From positions 1,515 through 38,260 of the forward strand of contig JACPDX010000008.1 of NCBI GenBank assembly GCA_016183805.1: a stretch of DNA of 36,746 nucleotides, in the 5' to 3' direction. This document shows positions 9,365 through 17,705 of the stretch, in pieces. The position numbers were made by a program, and so were the translations under genes. Position 1 is the first letter of the stretch. Each line of letters opens with the position of its first letter. This DNA comes from Bacteroidota bacterium. GTDB lineage: Bacteria > Bacteroidota > Bacteroidia > Flavobacteriales_E > Vicingaceae. The notes beneath the pieces are model-generated. The model did no database searches. It had not been told where the DNA came from and saw only the letters and a program-made list of their open reading frames with translations.

Positions 9365-10387
9365 TTAAAAATTTATTTTTTTTACTATCTCAATCGTTCT
9401 GTTTATCATTTCGTCATTCACATCCAAATGAGTAACAAATCGTATTTGTTGTGAACCAAAAGCTGCAACTTTAATTTGGTTTTTTTCTAATGTATGAATA
9501 ACATGGTTTACATCCAAATGAGGCAAAATCTCTATAATTAGTATGTTGGTATAAACAGGAAAAACCTCTTTTACCCATTTGAGTTTACACAATTCATCTG
9601 CCAATAGTTTTGCCCGGTGGTGATCCTCTTTTAATCGGTTAATATTGTTTTCTAATGCATAAATACCTGCTGCGGCTAAATACCCTGCTTGTCTCATTCC
9701 TCCTCCCAATATTTTTCTGATTCGTTTGGCTTTTTTAATATCTTCATTAGAACCTATTAATAAAGACCCCACCGGAGCTCCCAACCCTTTTGATAAACAA
9801 ACCGAGATGGTATCAAATTGATCTCCAATTTCTTGGGACGTATAATTTGATTCAACAATAGCGTTAAAAATTCGTGCTCCATCTAAATGTAACTTTAGCA
9901 ATTTATCTTTACATAAGTTATTAATTTTTTTAATCTCTTCGAAATCGTAAATACTACCGCCACCTTTGTTACAGGTATTTTCCAAACAAACTAATTGAGT
10001 TGGTGGGAAATGAATATCATCAGGGTTTATTGCAGCACCAATCAATTCGGCAGTTAATCTGCCTTTATTACCTTTTAACAATTTGGTTGCTAAACCTGAG
10101 TTAAAACCTATTCCTCCTCCTTCATATTTGTAAACATGAGCTAATTCATCACAAATAAGTTCTCCGGGTGAATTGGTATGAATTTTAATGGCAATTTGGT
10201 TTGCCATTGTTCCTGAAGGACAAAATAAGGCAGCTTCCTTAGTAAAAAGTTTTGCCGCCATATCCTGTAATTTATTTACAGTCGGGTCATCTCCAAAAAC
10301 ATCGTCACCTACAACAGCAGCCATCATTGCCTCTTTCATCTCTGTTGAAGGCTTAGTTACTGTATCACTTCTAAAATCAATATACAT
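9365..10387 (-). CDS. ltaE: Low-specificity L-threonine aldolase
   Basis: This PLP enzyme (fold type I) splits L-threonine or L-allo-threonine into glycine and acetaldehyde in the cytoplasm. The N-terminus IDFRSDTVTKPSTEM and the block VGDDVFGDDPTVNKL are diagnostic, followed by FCPSGTMANQIA. The PLP lysine is Lys200 in CLSKGLGAPVGS; LHLDGARIFNA supplies the aspartate that contacts the PLP ring nitrogen. The 340-residue length is normal and no residue looks damaged. It is the first gene of a two-gene unit with the DUF3109 gene. The start at 10387 is preceded by A/T-rich sequence. A distinction between threonine and allo-threonine preference cannot be made from sequence. Confidence 0.94.
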   Translation of the reverse strand: MYIDFRSDTVTKPSTEMKEAMMAAVVGDDVFGDDPTVNKLQDMAAKLFTKEAALFCPSGTMANQIAIKIHTNSPGELICDELAHVYKYEGGGIGFNSGLATKLLKGNKGRLTAELIGAAINPDDIHFPPTQLVCLENTCNKGGGSIYDFEEIKKINNLCKDKLLKLHLDGARIFNAIVESNYTSQEIGDQFDTISVCLSKGLGAPVGSLLIGSNEDIKKAKRIRKILGGGMRQAGYLAAAGIYALENNINRLKEDHHRAKLLADELCKLKWVKEVFPVYTNILIIEILPHLDVNHVIHTLEKNQIKVAAFGSQQIRFVTHLDVNDEMINRTIEIVKKINF

Positions 10388-10470
10388 AAGATAAAAAATA
10401 TAAGTCCAAAGTTCGTGAATAAAAGGAGAAGAAAATAAAAATATTTGTTAACTTCGTAACCTCAATTAAA

Positions 10471-10541
10471 GGTCGCGTGGCCGAGTGGCTAGGCAGAGCT
10501 CTGCAAAAGCTTCTACGGCGGTTCGAATCCGTCCGCGACCT
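10471..10541 (+). tRNA. tRNA-Cys (anticodon GCA)
   Basis: A complete cloverleaf is visible. The acceptor GGTCGCG pairs with CGCGACC; the D stem is GCC/GGC; the anticodon stem GAGCT pairs with AGCTT and holds loop CTGCAAA with GCA at 10503-10505; the T stem GGCGG/CCGTC holds TTCGAAT. The discriminator base is U, as cysteine tRNAs require. CCA is not encoded. It is single, not part of a tRNA cluster. Confidence 0.97.
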
Positions 10542-10542
10542 C

Positions 10543-10579
10543 AAAAAAAAACCTCCGTCAAACGACAGAGGTTTTTTTT
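10543..10579. terminator. Bidirectional terminator between tRNA-Cys and gldN
   Basis: A run of nine A (10543-10551), the stem CCTC-C-GTC, loop AAAC, GAC-A-GAGG, then eight T (10572-10579). The stem has one C-A mismatch. It serves the tRNA on the plus strand and, read from the other side, the end of the gldKLMN operon. Confidence 0.88.
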
Positions 10580-10593
10580 ATATAATTATTTTT

Positions 10594-11433
10594 TTAGAAA
10601 TTCCACATGTCGTGTTCTAAATTAAACATGTCTTCCTTGATGTTGTCTGATTCCAAGATTAAATCTAATCCTCTTAAATAGTCCTTATTGTTTCGATCAT
10701 AAACATTTGAACGTTTAGTAATATAACTATTAAACATTCTTTTCCAAAAAACATCATCATACGTTCTTTTTTCGGCATCGTTCTGACGGTTAAACACATC
10801 ATAATTAGCAAAAACATATCGAGCTTCAGGGAAATAAATCCAGAACAATACTTGTTTACCTTTAGATTCACCGGTATTTAAATCAATAACATTTAAAGCA
10901 GGAGCTAGTCCAATAATTCTAACATCCATTATAGATCGTTCTCTATCAAAAAACCAATCTTCTTTAACTCTATATTCAACAACATCAATAGAACCATATT
11001 CTTCATAAGTAGAATCGGCAGCACCAATAATTTCCTCACCAAAATCATCATATTGCTTTGTTTCCTTATAGCGACCCATTTTTGCTTTTGCTTCTGCTTT
11101 TGTTAATTGAACTGTAAATTCATCATCAGCATCACTATAAGCAGTAATGGTTCCTTCTAAAATACCTTCTTTCATCACATCGAACAAACTCTTTCTATCT
11201 TGAATTGGAGTAATTGGATAATACAAAGGGTGGTTGATTTTTTCACGTAAATCAATTGTTCTCCATATTCTTCTATGCCACATTACATCAGCTTCTCTTA
11301 CATGAGTATAAGGGATAACTCTACGTGTGGGAGTATTTTCTTTAATCCACGGTTTATCTAACACTTTATTTTGGGCAATTAACGAAACGCTAAAAAACAC
11401 CAAAATACATACATAAATTAATTTACGGTTCAT
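10594..11433 (-). CDS. gldN: Gliding motility / type IX secretion protein GldN
   Basis: GldN (PorN) is a periplasmic partner of the GldK lipoprotein; together they form the ring under the outer membrane in the T9SS. The 279-residue protein begins with a signal peptide (MNRKLIYVCILVFFSVSLIAQ). It continues with family blocks: READVMWHRRIWRTIDLREKIN, PLYYP, DRKSLFDVMKEGI, VRIIGLAP, KQVLFWIYFPEARYVFANYDVFN and MFNSYITKRSNVYDR. It is the last gene of the operon, 27 bases after gldM. A strong Shine-Dalgarno AAGGAGGT sits 4 bases before the start, which fixes the start at 11433. The operon ends at the hairpin shared with tRNA-Cys. Confidence 0.95.
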   Translation of the reverse strand: MNRKLIYVCILVFFSVSLIAQNKVLDKPWIKENTPTRRVIPYTHVREADVMWHRRIWRTIDLREKINHPLYYPITPIQDRKSLFDVMKEGILEGTITAYSDADDEFTVQLTKAEAKAKMGRYKETKQYDDFGEEIIGAADSTYEEYGSIDVVEYRVKEDWFFDRERSIMDVRIIGLAPALNVIDLNTGESKGKQVLFWIYFPEARYVFANYDVFNRQNDAEKRTYDDVFWKRMFNSYITKRSNVYDRNNKDYLRGLDLILESDNIKEDMFNLEHDMWNF

Positions 11434-11437
11434 AGAA

Positions 11438-11445
11438 ACCTCCTT
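11438..11445 (-). promoter_or_regulatory. Strong Shine-Dalgarno of gldN
   Basis: AAGGAGGT, read on the minus strand, is a near-perfect anti-16S match 4 bases from the gldN ATG. Most genes in this window have no such site, as expected for Bacteroidota. Confidence 0.7.
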
Positions 11446-11460
11446 TCTTTGTAAAAATTA

Positions 11461-13125
11461 TTAAATAATCTTAATATTTATGTTAGCCAAAGTACGTGTA
11501 GTGCCATCGGGCATTTTAACACTCATTTTTTCAACATAAAATCGTTGTCCACGAGAAGCTTTACCAATCAACGCTCTAGCCGCGTCATTCATTCTGCTTC
11601 CTGTAACTTTAGCATCTTTATAATCACCTGAAACAGTAGTTCCAATCTCAAATGAGCTTACTTGTACTTTTAAATCAAATTCAAAACCTTCCATTTTAGC
11701 TTGGATTACGCCACTTGCTAAATCACTTTTTGTCATAGTACATGAACCAGTTTTGCCAGCAATATAAGGTACTGGATCAGGAATTTTTTTAACTCTAAAT
11801 TCTGATTTACCTAAATTCACTGTTTTTCCATTATCGTCGGTACCGGAAACATTTATGGTAACTTTTCCAATAGCAGTTGGTCGCATAACGTATTGTCCAG
11901 CACCCGAACCTTGTCGTAAACCTGGTGCAGAAGCTTTAGCATTAGGCATTGGTGCAGAAACCGATACTGGATTATCAATACCCATGTAAAACACATTCAT
12001 AGCCGATGCAGCAACTGTTGTAGAAGGCTTACCTACTTCAAAAGAACTACTAAAAGGGTAAATTTTTGGTCCTTTTTTGGTTTTCACCTTAATAATTCCA
12101 CCCCAATCATGAATACCTACACCTTCTCTAATTTTTAAATACCCTTTACCGGCCTCAACATCTTTTAATTGATACCAACCGCCATTTTTAGTGGCATCCC
12201 ATCCTTCACCTTTCTGGCCTTTCATAATTTTATTTTCATCTGTTTCGGTAAGTGCAGCTACGCTATCATATGCACCAATAAAAATCTCTGGGTTATCCAA
12301 ATCGTTGTAAGCAGCAGTAAAAATTTGAGCAGCAAAAGAATCACCATCCATTACATACGCTTTTTTAGCATAGGCAAAACCATCCACTTTACTAAATGAA
12401 ACACCTGCAGCATCAATATTTTCATATAATTTAGCAACAGCCTCTGCTTCAGCACTTCTAACATCCGATTGGATTTTAGATAGAATGGTAATTACAGCAG
12501 CCAAAGGAACATGGTAAAAATTAGCCTCTTCCCAAGTTTTATCATCACTGGTTCCCGGTTTAGGGTCAGGAGTTTCTAAAACAGCTAACGATTTTTTCAT
12601 CAAATCTTGTGCTTCTTTATTTTCTTTAAATAAATCTAATAAATCGGCTTGATATTTATTGATTTTTTTTCTTAAATCAACAGCTGTCCATTCGCCATCT
12701 TTTGGAGTAGCCGGTTCAGCTAATCCCATTGTTAATGTTGGTAAATCATAATTATCTTTACTTTGTACATTAGAGATTTTGTACAAAGAATCATGTGAAC
12801 CTTCCGGAGTTTTATCAACAACTGTAATCAAATGATGTTTTAATTTTTTAATATAATCATAAAGATCATCAGTCATTTTTTTAACATTGTCTGCTTTTGC
12901 TTTAAATGGTTTTGCTGTTTCGCTATCAACAGCAGCGGCAGCAAATTTTGTATAATATATACTAGTTTTATCAGCAAAAGTCGATGTTGAATTCTCGATA
13001 CCATCGTTTACAACGATAAATGCATCAAGAATATCTTTAGAAACGTTCATTGCTAAAAGGGCAGTTAATACAAGGTACATCATACCAATCATCTTCTGCC
13101 GCGGTGGTAACTTACCTCCAGCCAT
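11461..13125 (-). CDS. gldM: Gliding motility / type IX secretion motor protein GldM
   Basis: GldM (PorM) is the inner-membrane rotor-shaft protein that spans the periplasm and, with GldL, turns proton flow into motion for T9SS secretion and gliding. The N-terminus MAGGKLPPRQKMIGMMYLVLTALLAMNVS contains the single membrane helix and Arg9, which is known to be important in the GldL-GldM channel. The remaining 520 residues form the four periplasmic domains, with the C-terminal part VPYIAGKTGSCTMTKSDL and FEFDLKVQVSSFEIG typical of the family. Length 554 is slightly above the usual 510-530. It sits between gldL (38 bases upstream) and gldN. Confidence 0.95.
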   Translation of the reverse strand: MAGGKLPPRQKMIGMMYLVLTALLAMNVSKDILDAFIVVNDGIENSTSTFADKTSIYYTKFAAAAVDSETAKPFKAKADNVKKMTDDLYDYIKKLKHHLITVVDKTPEGSHDSLYKISNVQSKDNYDLPTLTMGLAEPATPKDGEWTAVDLRKKINKYQADLLDLFKENKEAQDLMKKSLAVLETPDPKPGTSDDKTWEEANFYHVPLAAVITILSKIQSDVRSAEAEAVAKLYENIDAAGVSFSKVDGFAYAKKAYVMDGDSFAAQIFTAAYNDLDNPEIFIGAYDSVAALTETDENKIMKGQKGEGWDATKNGGWYQLKDVEAGKGYLKIREGVGIHDWGGIIKVKTKKGPKIYPFSSSFEVGKPSTTVAASAMNVFYMGIDNPVSVSAPMPNAKASAPGLRQGSGAGQYVMRPTAIGKVTINVSGTDDNGKTVNLGKSEFRVKKIPDPVPYIAGKTGSCTMTKSDLASGVIQAKMEGFEFDLKVQVSSFEIGTTVSGDYKDAKVTGSRMNDAARALIGKASRGQRFYVEKMSVKMPDGTTRTLANINIKII

Positions 13126-13163
13126 AATATTTTAATTTTTAATGGTTAAACAAAAGATTTAGA

Positions 13164-13967
13164 TTAAGCTTTAACTGTCATTGCGGTTAACATATTGCCA
13201 TAAACAGTATTTAATTTAGCTAAATTAACTGATAACTCAGAAATATTTTCTTTATATCGTTTAGTATCTTCAACTGAATCAGTCAAATTAGTCATCAATG
13301 CATTAATACCATTATACATTGTCGTCATTGTTTGAGCTTGTTGTTGAGACCCTGTTAGTTGAGCTTCATAAGACCTGTTCAATGCCTCTAAAGTCGAAGC
13401 CATTTTTTGCATTTCTTGTCCAGTTGAAGCACCAGAATCAGCAGCAGTAGAAAGAGTTGCCAAAGCTCTTGATGCCTCAGTATAAGAATCAGCTAATTCA
13501 CTTACTTTACCTGAAGCTGTTTTTAAACTATTGGTATAATCATTGGTTGCAACAGAAGCATCAGAAATTTCTGATAATTTATTGGCATTGTCACCAAGTT
13601 TTCTTAACCCTACACCTAAACTTTCAATCAATTCAGGTCCAATTTTAGCTTCAGCTAACATGTCATCTAATTGCTCAGTTACTGGTTTATTAGAAATTGC
13701 AGCACCATGACCATGATCTTCATCCATACCTGCTAATTCAGGATAAACTAAAGTCCAATCTAAATCCATGTGTGCAGGCTCAAATGCTGATACGGCAAAA
13801 ATAATTGCTTCAGTACTTAAACCAATTACAAGCATTGGACCAGCACCAGGCCAGTGCATAATTTTAAACATTGCTCCTACAATTACAACGGCAGCCCCCA
13901 TACCGTAAAGGAGTCCCATGATTGTTTTTCCTTTTTTTGTTTCAAATAAAAATTCTACAAATCCCAT
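13164..13967 (-). CDS. gldL: Gliding motility / type IX secretion motor protein GldL
   Basis: GldL (PorL) is the inner-membrane stator-like part of the T9SS motor. Two membrane helices are seen: residues about 16-34 (IMGLLYGMGAAVVIVGAMF) and about 44-62 (PMLVIGLSTEAIIFAVSAF). Glu53 in the second helix corresponds to the conserved glutamate thought to carry protons. The hallmark KIMHWPGA lies between them. The C-terminal 190 residues are a predicted helical, coiled-coil-like cytoplasmic tail rich in Ala, Ser and Thr (NKLSEISDASVATNDY, LEALNRSYEAQL). The gene is 51 bases after gldK and 38 before gldM. Confidence 0.95.
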   Translation of the reverse strand: MGFVEFLFETKKGKTIMGLLYGMGAAVVIVGAMFKIMHWPGAGPMLVIGLSTEAIIFAVSAFEPAHMDLDWTLVYPELAGMDEDHGHGAAISNKPVTEQLDDMLAEAKIGPELIESLGVGLRKLGDNANKLSEISDASVATNDYTNSLKTASGKVSELADSYTEASRALATLSTAADSGASTGQEMQKMASTLEALNRSYEAQLTGSQQQAQTMTTMYNGINALMTNLTDSVEDTKRYKENISELSVNLAKLNTVYGNMLTAMTVKA

Positions 13968-14018
13968 AAGTTTTAGTTTTTAAAAGTTAATTATATAGAT
14001 AGGTTAATTAATTACAGT

Positions 14019-15320
14019 TTAAATATTATCATCTTTTGCACGTCCCAAATAAGTCATCACACATCTGAATCCAATATAACATTTAGCAGTATCTTGGTAT
14101 TCGTAAGTTCTGGTTGAAGTTTGTAAATAGTACCCAACATCTTTCCAAGAACCTCCTCTGATAACTTTTCTTTTTAAAGAAGGAGGGTCATTTTCATTAG
14201 CATCATAGGTATAATCAGGATTCAAATCATGAGCAAAATTATATGCCGATTCATCAAATGCATTACTTGTCCATTCTGCTACATTACCAGCCATGCAATA
14301 TAAACCATAATCATTAGGATTATATGAGTTTATTTTTACAGTATGAAAACCACCATCATCAATATAATTACCACGCATTGGTTTAAAGTTTCCTAAGAAA
14401 CAACCTCTACTGTTTCTGATGTAAGGACCTCCCCATGGGTAAGGACTTAAATCTAACCCACCTCTTGCAGCCCATTCCCATTCTGATTCTGTTGGTAATC
14501 TGAAATCATTAACAATGATACCACCGTTTTCAATTAAGAAACTCTCTAATAATTGGGTTCTCCAGATACAAAATGCTGTTGCCTGTTTCCAAGAAACGCC
14601 TACAACCGGATAGTCATCATAAGCCGGATGCCAAAAATAATTTTTAGTCATTGGCTCATTAAAAGAGTAAGTAAAATCATGTATCCAAGCTAAAGTATCA
14701 GGATAAACGTTAATAACATCCTTCATGATAAATTTCGATCTATCCATACTAAATGGATGATCTTCAGAATCTCTACTTTCTCTTAATGCAGCTCTTTTAT
14801 AATCAATCCAATAATAATCATACATTAATTTTCTGGTATCTAATTCTCTTCTATTATAAAATCTTTCAGAAGGGATATAAAATAATGGTTCTAAAGCTTC
14901 TCTAGATTCTGGCTCATCCCATTTTAATTTTGCATACCAGTTTAATGCTGGAGGATCAATTTCTTCTCCAAATTCGTTTTCTGAGATAGAAAATTCTTCC
15001 TCATCAACTTCTTCAGCCATTATTCTTCGAGCGAGAGAGTCTCTTACCCAAAAAACAAACTGACGATATTCGTTGTTAGAAATTTCGGTCTGATCCATGT
15101 AGAACGCTTGAACAGAAACTGTTCTGGATTGTGCCGTTACAGCATAAGGAACATCCTGATCTGAAGGTCCCATATTATAACTACCCATTGGAATAAACAA
15201 CATTCCGAAAGGATCAGGTTGATACCATTCCTCTCTGCCTTGTACTCCAATTAACTCACCGTTTCCTTTGCTACAAGCATAAAGAACAGCAATTGTTATT
15301 AAAATTAATATTCGTTTCAT
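14019..15320 (-). CDS. gldK: Gliding motility / type IX secretion lipoprotein GldK
   Basis: GldK (PorK) is an outer-membrane lipoprotein forming the periplasmic T9SS ring with GldN. The signal peptide ends in the lipobox LYAC with Cys16 as the lipidated residue. The rest is a formylglycine-generating-enzyme (sulfatase-modifying factor) fold: FIPMGSYNMG, VSVQAFYMDQTEISNNEYRQFV, YPVVGVSWKQATAFCIWR, DFRLPTESEWEWAARGG, YPWGG, MAGNVAEWTSNAF, VIRGGSWKD, YIGFRC. As known for this family, it is structural and not expected to be an active FGE. The start at 15320 is supported by a strong Shine-Dalgarno three bases before it. It follows porP after a 110-base gap. Confidence 0.96.
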   Translation of the reverse strand: MKRILILITIAVLYACSKGNGELIGVQGREEWYQPDPFGMLFIPMGSYNMGPSDQDVPYAVTAQSRTVSVQAFYMDQTEISNNEYRQFVFWVRDSLARRIMAEEVDEEEFSISENEFGEEIDPPALNWYAKLKWDEPESREALEPLFYIPSERFYNRRELDTRKLMYDYYWIDYKRAALRESRDSEDHPFSMDRSKFIMKDVINVYPDTLAWIHDFTYSFNEPMTKNYFWHPAYDDYPVVGVSWKQATAFCIWRTQLLESFLIENGGIIVNDFRLPTESEWEWAARGGLDLSPYPWGGPYIRNSRGCFLGNFKPMRGNYIDDGGFHTVKINSYNPNDYGLYCMAGNVAEWTSNAFDESAYNFAHDLNPDYTYDANENDPPSLKRKVIRGGSWKDVGYYLQTSTRTYEYQDTAKCYIGFRCVMTYLGRAKDDNI

Positions 15321-15323
15321 TTT

Positions 15324-15331
15324 ACCTCCTT
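15324..15331 (-). promoter_or_regulatory. Strong Shine-Dalgarno of gldK
   Basis: AAGGAGGT on the minus strand, 3 bases before the gldK ATG. Together with the gldN site it makes two canonical ribosome-binding sites in one operon of a phylum that rarely uses them. Confidence 0.7.
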
Positions 15332-15430
15332 AGTTTAACTATCCGTTTTATTTTTTATGAATAGTGCCATTTTAAAGTTAACGGCGAACTGCACTTGAAC
15401 GTAATTAAAATTATTAAGTTACAATTTAAT

Positions 15431-16384
15431 TTATAAAAATCTTACTGAGTGATATACTTCTCTTTTTGGTGGTTTAGTAATATTTGTACAATATTTAATC
15501 ATAAACTCCAAGCTACCATTACTATAATCGCTTAATGTAGAAGTTGTGATGTCATAAGAAACTCCTACTTTTAAACCCGGTAATTGAGGTATGTTTACCC
15601 CGGCCAAAACAGCAATTGCATCTTCAATTCTGTATGAAACGCCTCCCCATACTAAATTATTGTACATTAATAACGCATTTATATCTAATTGAGTAGAAGC
15701 GGCGTCAGTTTTAGCTAAAATAGATGGTTTAACTACCCATTTTTTATCTTGTCTAATATCCCAATCGTAACCTGCCATAATATAATAGTGACGAGATTGT
15801 GCAAAATTTAAAGCACCTTCGCCGGAACTACCATTCGCAACATCTTTTAATTCTGAAGCTGTTAAATGTAAGGTAGAAATACCTACATACATTTTATTTG
15901 GTATGTTATAATACAAGCCTATGCCTAAGTCAAAAGTACTGGCTGAAGTTCCCGCATTAGGTATTGATGGATCAAGAGTTGGATCATCAACAGCAATAAA
16001 ATCCGATCCAAAAGATTTACTTAACATACCTGCATCTATACCGATACCTAAAGAACCAGGTCCTAAAGTTAAATGGTACGAATATGCTAATTTAGCTACC
16101 AACGAACTTTCAATTCCTAATTTATCTTGGAAAACAGTTAACCCAACACCATGTTTACTAAAAATCAAAGCATCAGTACTAAATAAATGTGTTTGAGGAT
16201 GACCATCGAAGCCAGTCCATTGAGTTCTACTTAACAAGGTAAAGCAAATTCCGCCGTTAGAACCAGCGTAACCAGGATTAACTGAAAGTTTATTAAACAT
16301 ATTTTGGGTAAACTGTGCATCTTGTTGAGCATGAAGACCAGCTCCGACAATGATTAATGAGATAGAAAGGATAAGTTTCTTCAT
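15431..16384 (-). CDS. porP: PorP/SprF family type IX secretion outer-membrane protein
   Basis: This 317-residue outer-membrane beta-barrel protein belongs to the PorP/SprF family. The signal peptide (MKKLILSISLIIVGAGLHAQ) is followed by the family start QDAQFTQNMFNKLSVNPGYAGSNGGI and by LSRTQWTGFDGHPQTHLFS. Alternating hydrophobic strands run to the C-terminus, which ends in FMIKYCTN and SVRFL. In Porphyromonas gingivalis porP precedes porK-porL-porM-porN, and the same order is seen here, so I use porP rather than sprF. It is the first gene of the T9SS operon, with a consensus-like promoter 55-85 bases upstream. Confidence 0.92.
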   Translation of the reverse strand: MKKLILSISLIIVGAGLHAQQDAQFTQNMFNKLSVNPGYAGSNGGICFTLLSRTQWTGFDGHPQTHLFSTDALIFSKHGVGLTVFQDKLGIESSLVAKLAYSYHLTLGPGSLGIGIDAGMLSKSFGSDFIAVDDPTLDPSIPNAGTSASTFDLGIGLYYNIPNKMYVGISTLHLTASELKDVANGSSGEGALNFAQSRHYYIMAGYDWDIRQDKKWVVKPSILAKTDAASTQLDINALLMYNNLVWGGVSYRIEDAIAVLAGVNIPQLPGLKVGVSYDITTSTLSDYSNGSLEFMIKYCTNITKPPKREVYHSVRFL

Positions 16385-16438
16385 ATAAATACAGGTTTTT
16401 CTAGTTAATTAAATTACATTATTACACACAATAGTCGG

Positions 16439-16469
16439 CTAAGATAAATAAAAATATTTTTTTTACAAA
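16439..16469 (-). promoter_or_regulatory. Bacteroidota-type promoter for porP-gldKLMN
   Basis: On the minus strand TTTG (16466-16469) is followed after exactly 19 bases by TATCTTAG (16439-16446). The Bacteroidota consensus is TTTG-N19-TAnnTTTG, so only one -7 position differs. It lies in the 131-base gap between the arginase-like gene and porP, which supports a separate transcript for the T9SS operon. Confidence 0.65.
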
Positions 16470-16515
16470 AACTTTTTCAACTTTTAATTGTTAATTTCTT
16501 GTTGATAACTGAAAA

Positions 16516-17679
16516 TCAGGCTAATTTTTGAAACGTTTGCCACCATCTATCGGGCATTTCATCTTCACAAGCCGTTTGGTAATCTTTATAAGAGCAAGGC
16601 ACTAATAAATGTCTTTCATATTTAATTTTCCGGTGTGATGGGTATGGAACATCCATCCACCAACGTTCGCTCTTATCACTTTTATAAAAAATCAATTCGT
16701 TTTCACCATTCTGAATGTTTACTCTATATTTAGTATAAGGTTTCCTTGAGCCTACAGGAAAGTCTTTTTTTCTATTGTTTATTCCGTCTAAAAAGTACCA
16801 AATCATTTGGGCGACCAGATGGGCTGTTTGTCCATTTTGGTCAAATTCAGGATTAACTTCATAGAAACCTACTGATGTTAGTTTATCGCTTAAGCCTGCA
16901 TATCTCGCAATCTGACAAGCTTGTTCGCCATAAAAGCCATTTGGAGATGCATTGGCGTTTCCAGGAGATTCTGATTGCCGGATAGCAGAAACATCAAATG
17001 AAAGAATATCGGCATTACGAACAATAGGCTCTACATCTTCAATGTTTTTTTGCACCTGACCTAATCGATAGACATCAAAAAACAATTTATTCATCAATTC
17101 TATCTCAGATTTATCTACGAAATATGATTGATATCCTATGTTACTATAGTTGAATAAAAAATTAGGCTGATGTAAAATAATTTTTGTTAAAAAGTTATTA
17201 GAACTTATTTCGGAATCTGGTTCTCCTAAATCAAAATTTGAATCGATGGCGACTAAATTGACGGTTTGTTCTAAATTTTTATATGCTAAAAAGTTTGCAT
17301 AAGTCAAATCCTGACCTCCTCCTATAATAATAGGAATAATTTCCAATTTAATTAATTCCTCTAATATTGAACTCAAAGCAAAATACGTATCATTTAATGA
17401 TGCCCCAATTTTTAGGTTACCGAAATCTATAATTTTAGAGGCTTCCCCTAATTTATTTAGTTTATACAAGTATTTTCGGACGTAATTAGGTGATTGTGAT
17501 GTTCCTGCATTTGAACTACTCCCGCGATGTTCTCCAACTCCAATAACTGCAACATTAAATTCTTTTAAATCCTGATTGTCGTAAAAAGATATGGCATTCA
17601 CAAAACTATTTCCGGAATATGGATGACTTAAACCACCTTGATTTAAATTTACAGGCTCAAAAAATTCAGAAAAATTCAT
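16516..17679 (-). CDS. Arginase-fold (formimidoylglutamase-like) protein with degenerate metal site
   Basis: The 387-residue protein has the ureohydrolase fold but not its usual active site. Arginases bind two Mn ions with GGDHS, DAHxD and SxDxDxxDP. Here the matching places read GGGQDLTYAN (His replaced by Gln), AIDSNFDLG (His replaced by Asn) and LSFDVSAIRQSE (second Asp replaced by Ser). From memory, close relatives with the same substitutions occur widely in Bacteroidota beside topA and gldK and are usually annotated formimidoylglutamase, a name the residues do not support. A conserved C-terminal extension ends WWMDVPYP, LVPCSYKDYQTAC and EMPDRWWQTFQKLA. There is no signal peptide. It lies 26 bases after topA on the same strand and just upstream of the T9SS promoter. 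Function unknown; a non-catalytic or altered role is inference. Confidence 0.88.
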   Translation of the reverse strand: MNFSEFFEPVNLNQGGLSHPYSGNSFVNAISFYDNQDLKEFNVAVIGVGEHRGSSSNAGTSQSPNYVRKYLYKLNKLGEASKIIDFGNLKIGASLNDTYFALSSILEELIKLEIIPIIIGGGQDLTYANFLAYKNLEQTVNLVAIDSNFDLGEPDSEISSNNFLTKIILHQPNFLFNYSNIGYQSYFVDKSEIELMNKLFFDVYRLGQVQKNIEDVEPIVRNADILSFDVSAIRQSESPGNANASPNGFYGEQACQIARYAGLSDKLTSVGFYEVNPEFDQNGQTAHLVAQMIWYFLDGINNRKKDFPVGSRKPYTKYRVNIQNGENELIFYKSDKSERWWMDVPYPSHRKIKYERHLLVPCSYKDYQTACEDEMPDRWWQTFQKLA

Positions 17680-17705
17680 CTCAAAAAAAATTTAATGTTT
17701 AGCTT

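Noticed and set aside
14019-15320. Active formylglycine-generating enzyme / sulfatase maturation factor
   Set aside because: The FGE-like fold occurs in a lipoprotein inside the porP-gldKLMN order, which identifies it as GldK.
16516-17679. Functional formimidoylglutamase (hutG) as part of histidine degradation
   Set aside because: Most metal ligands are substituted and no other hut gene is present in the window.
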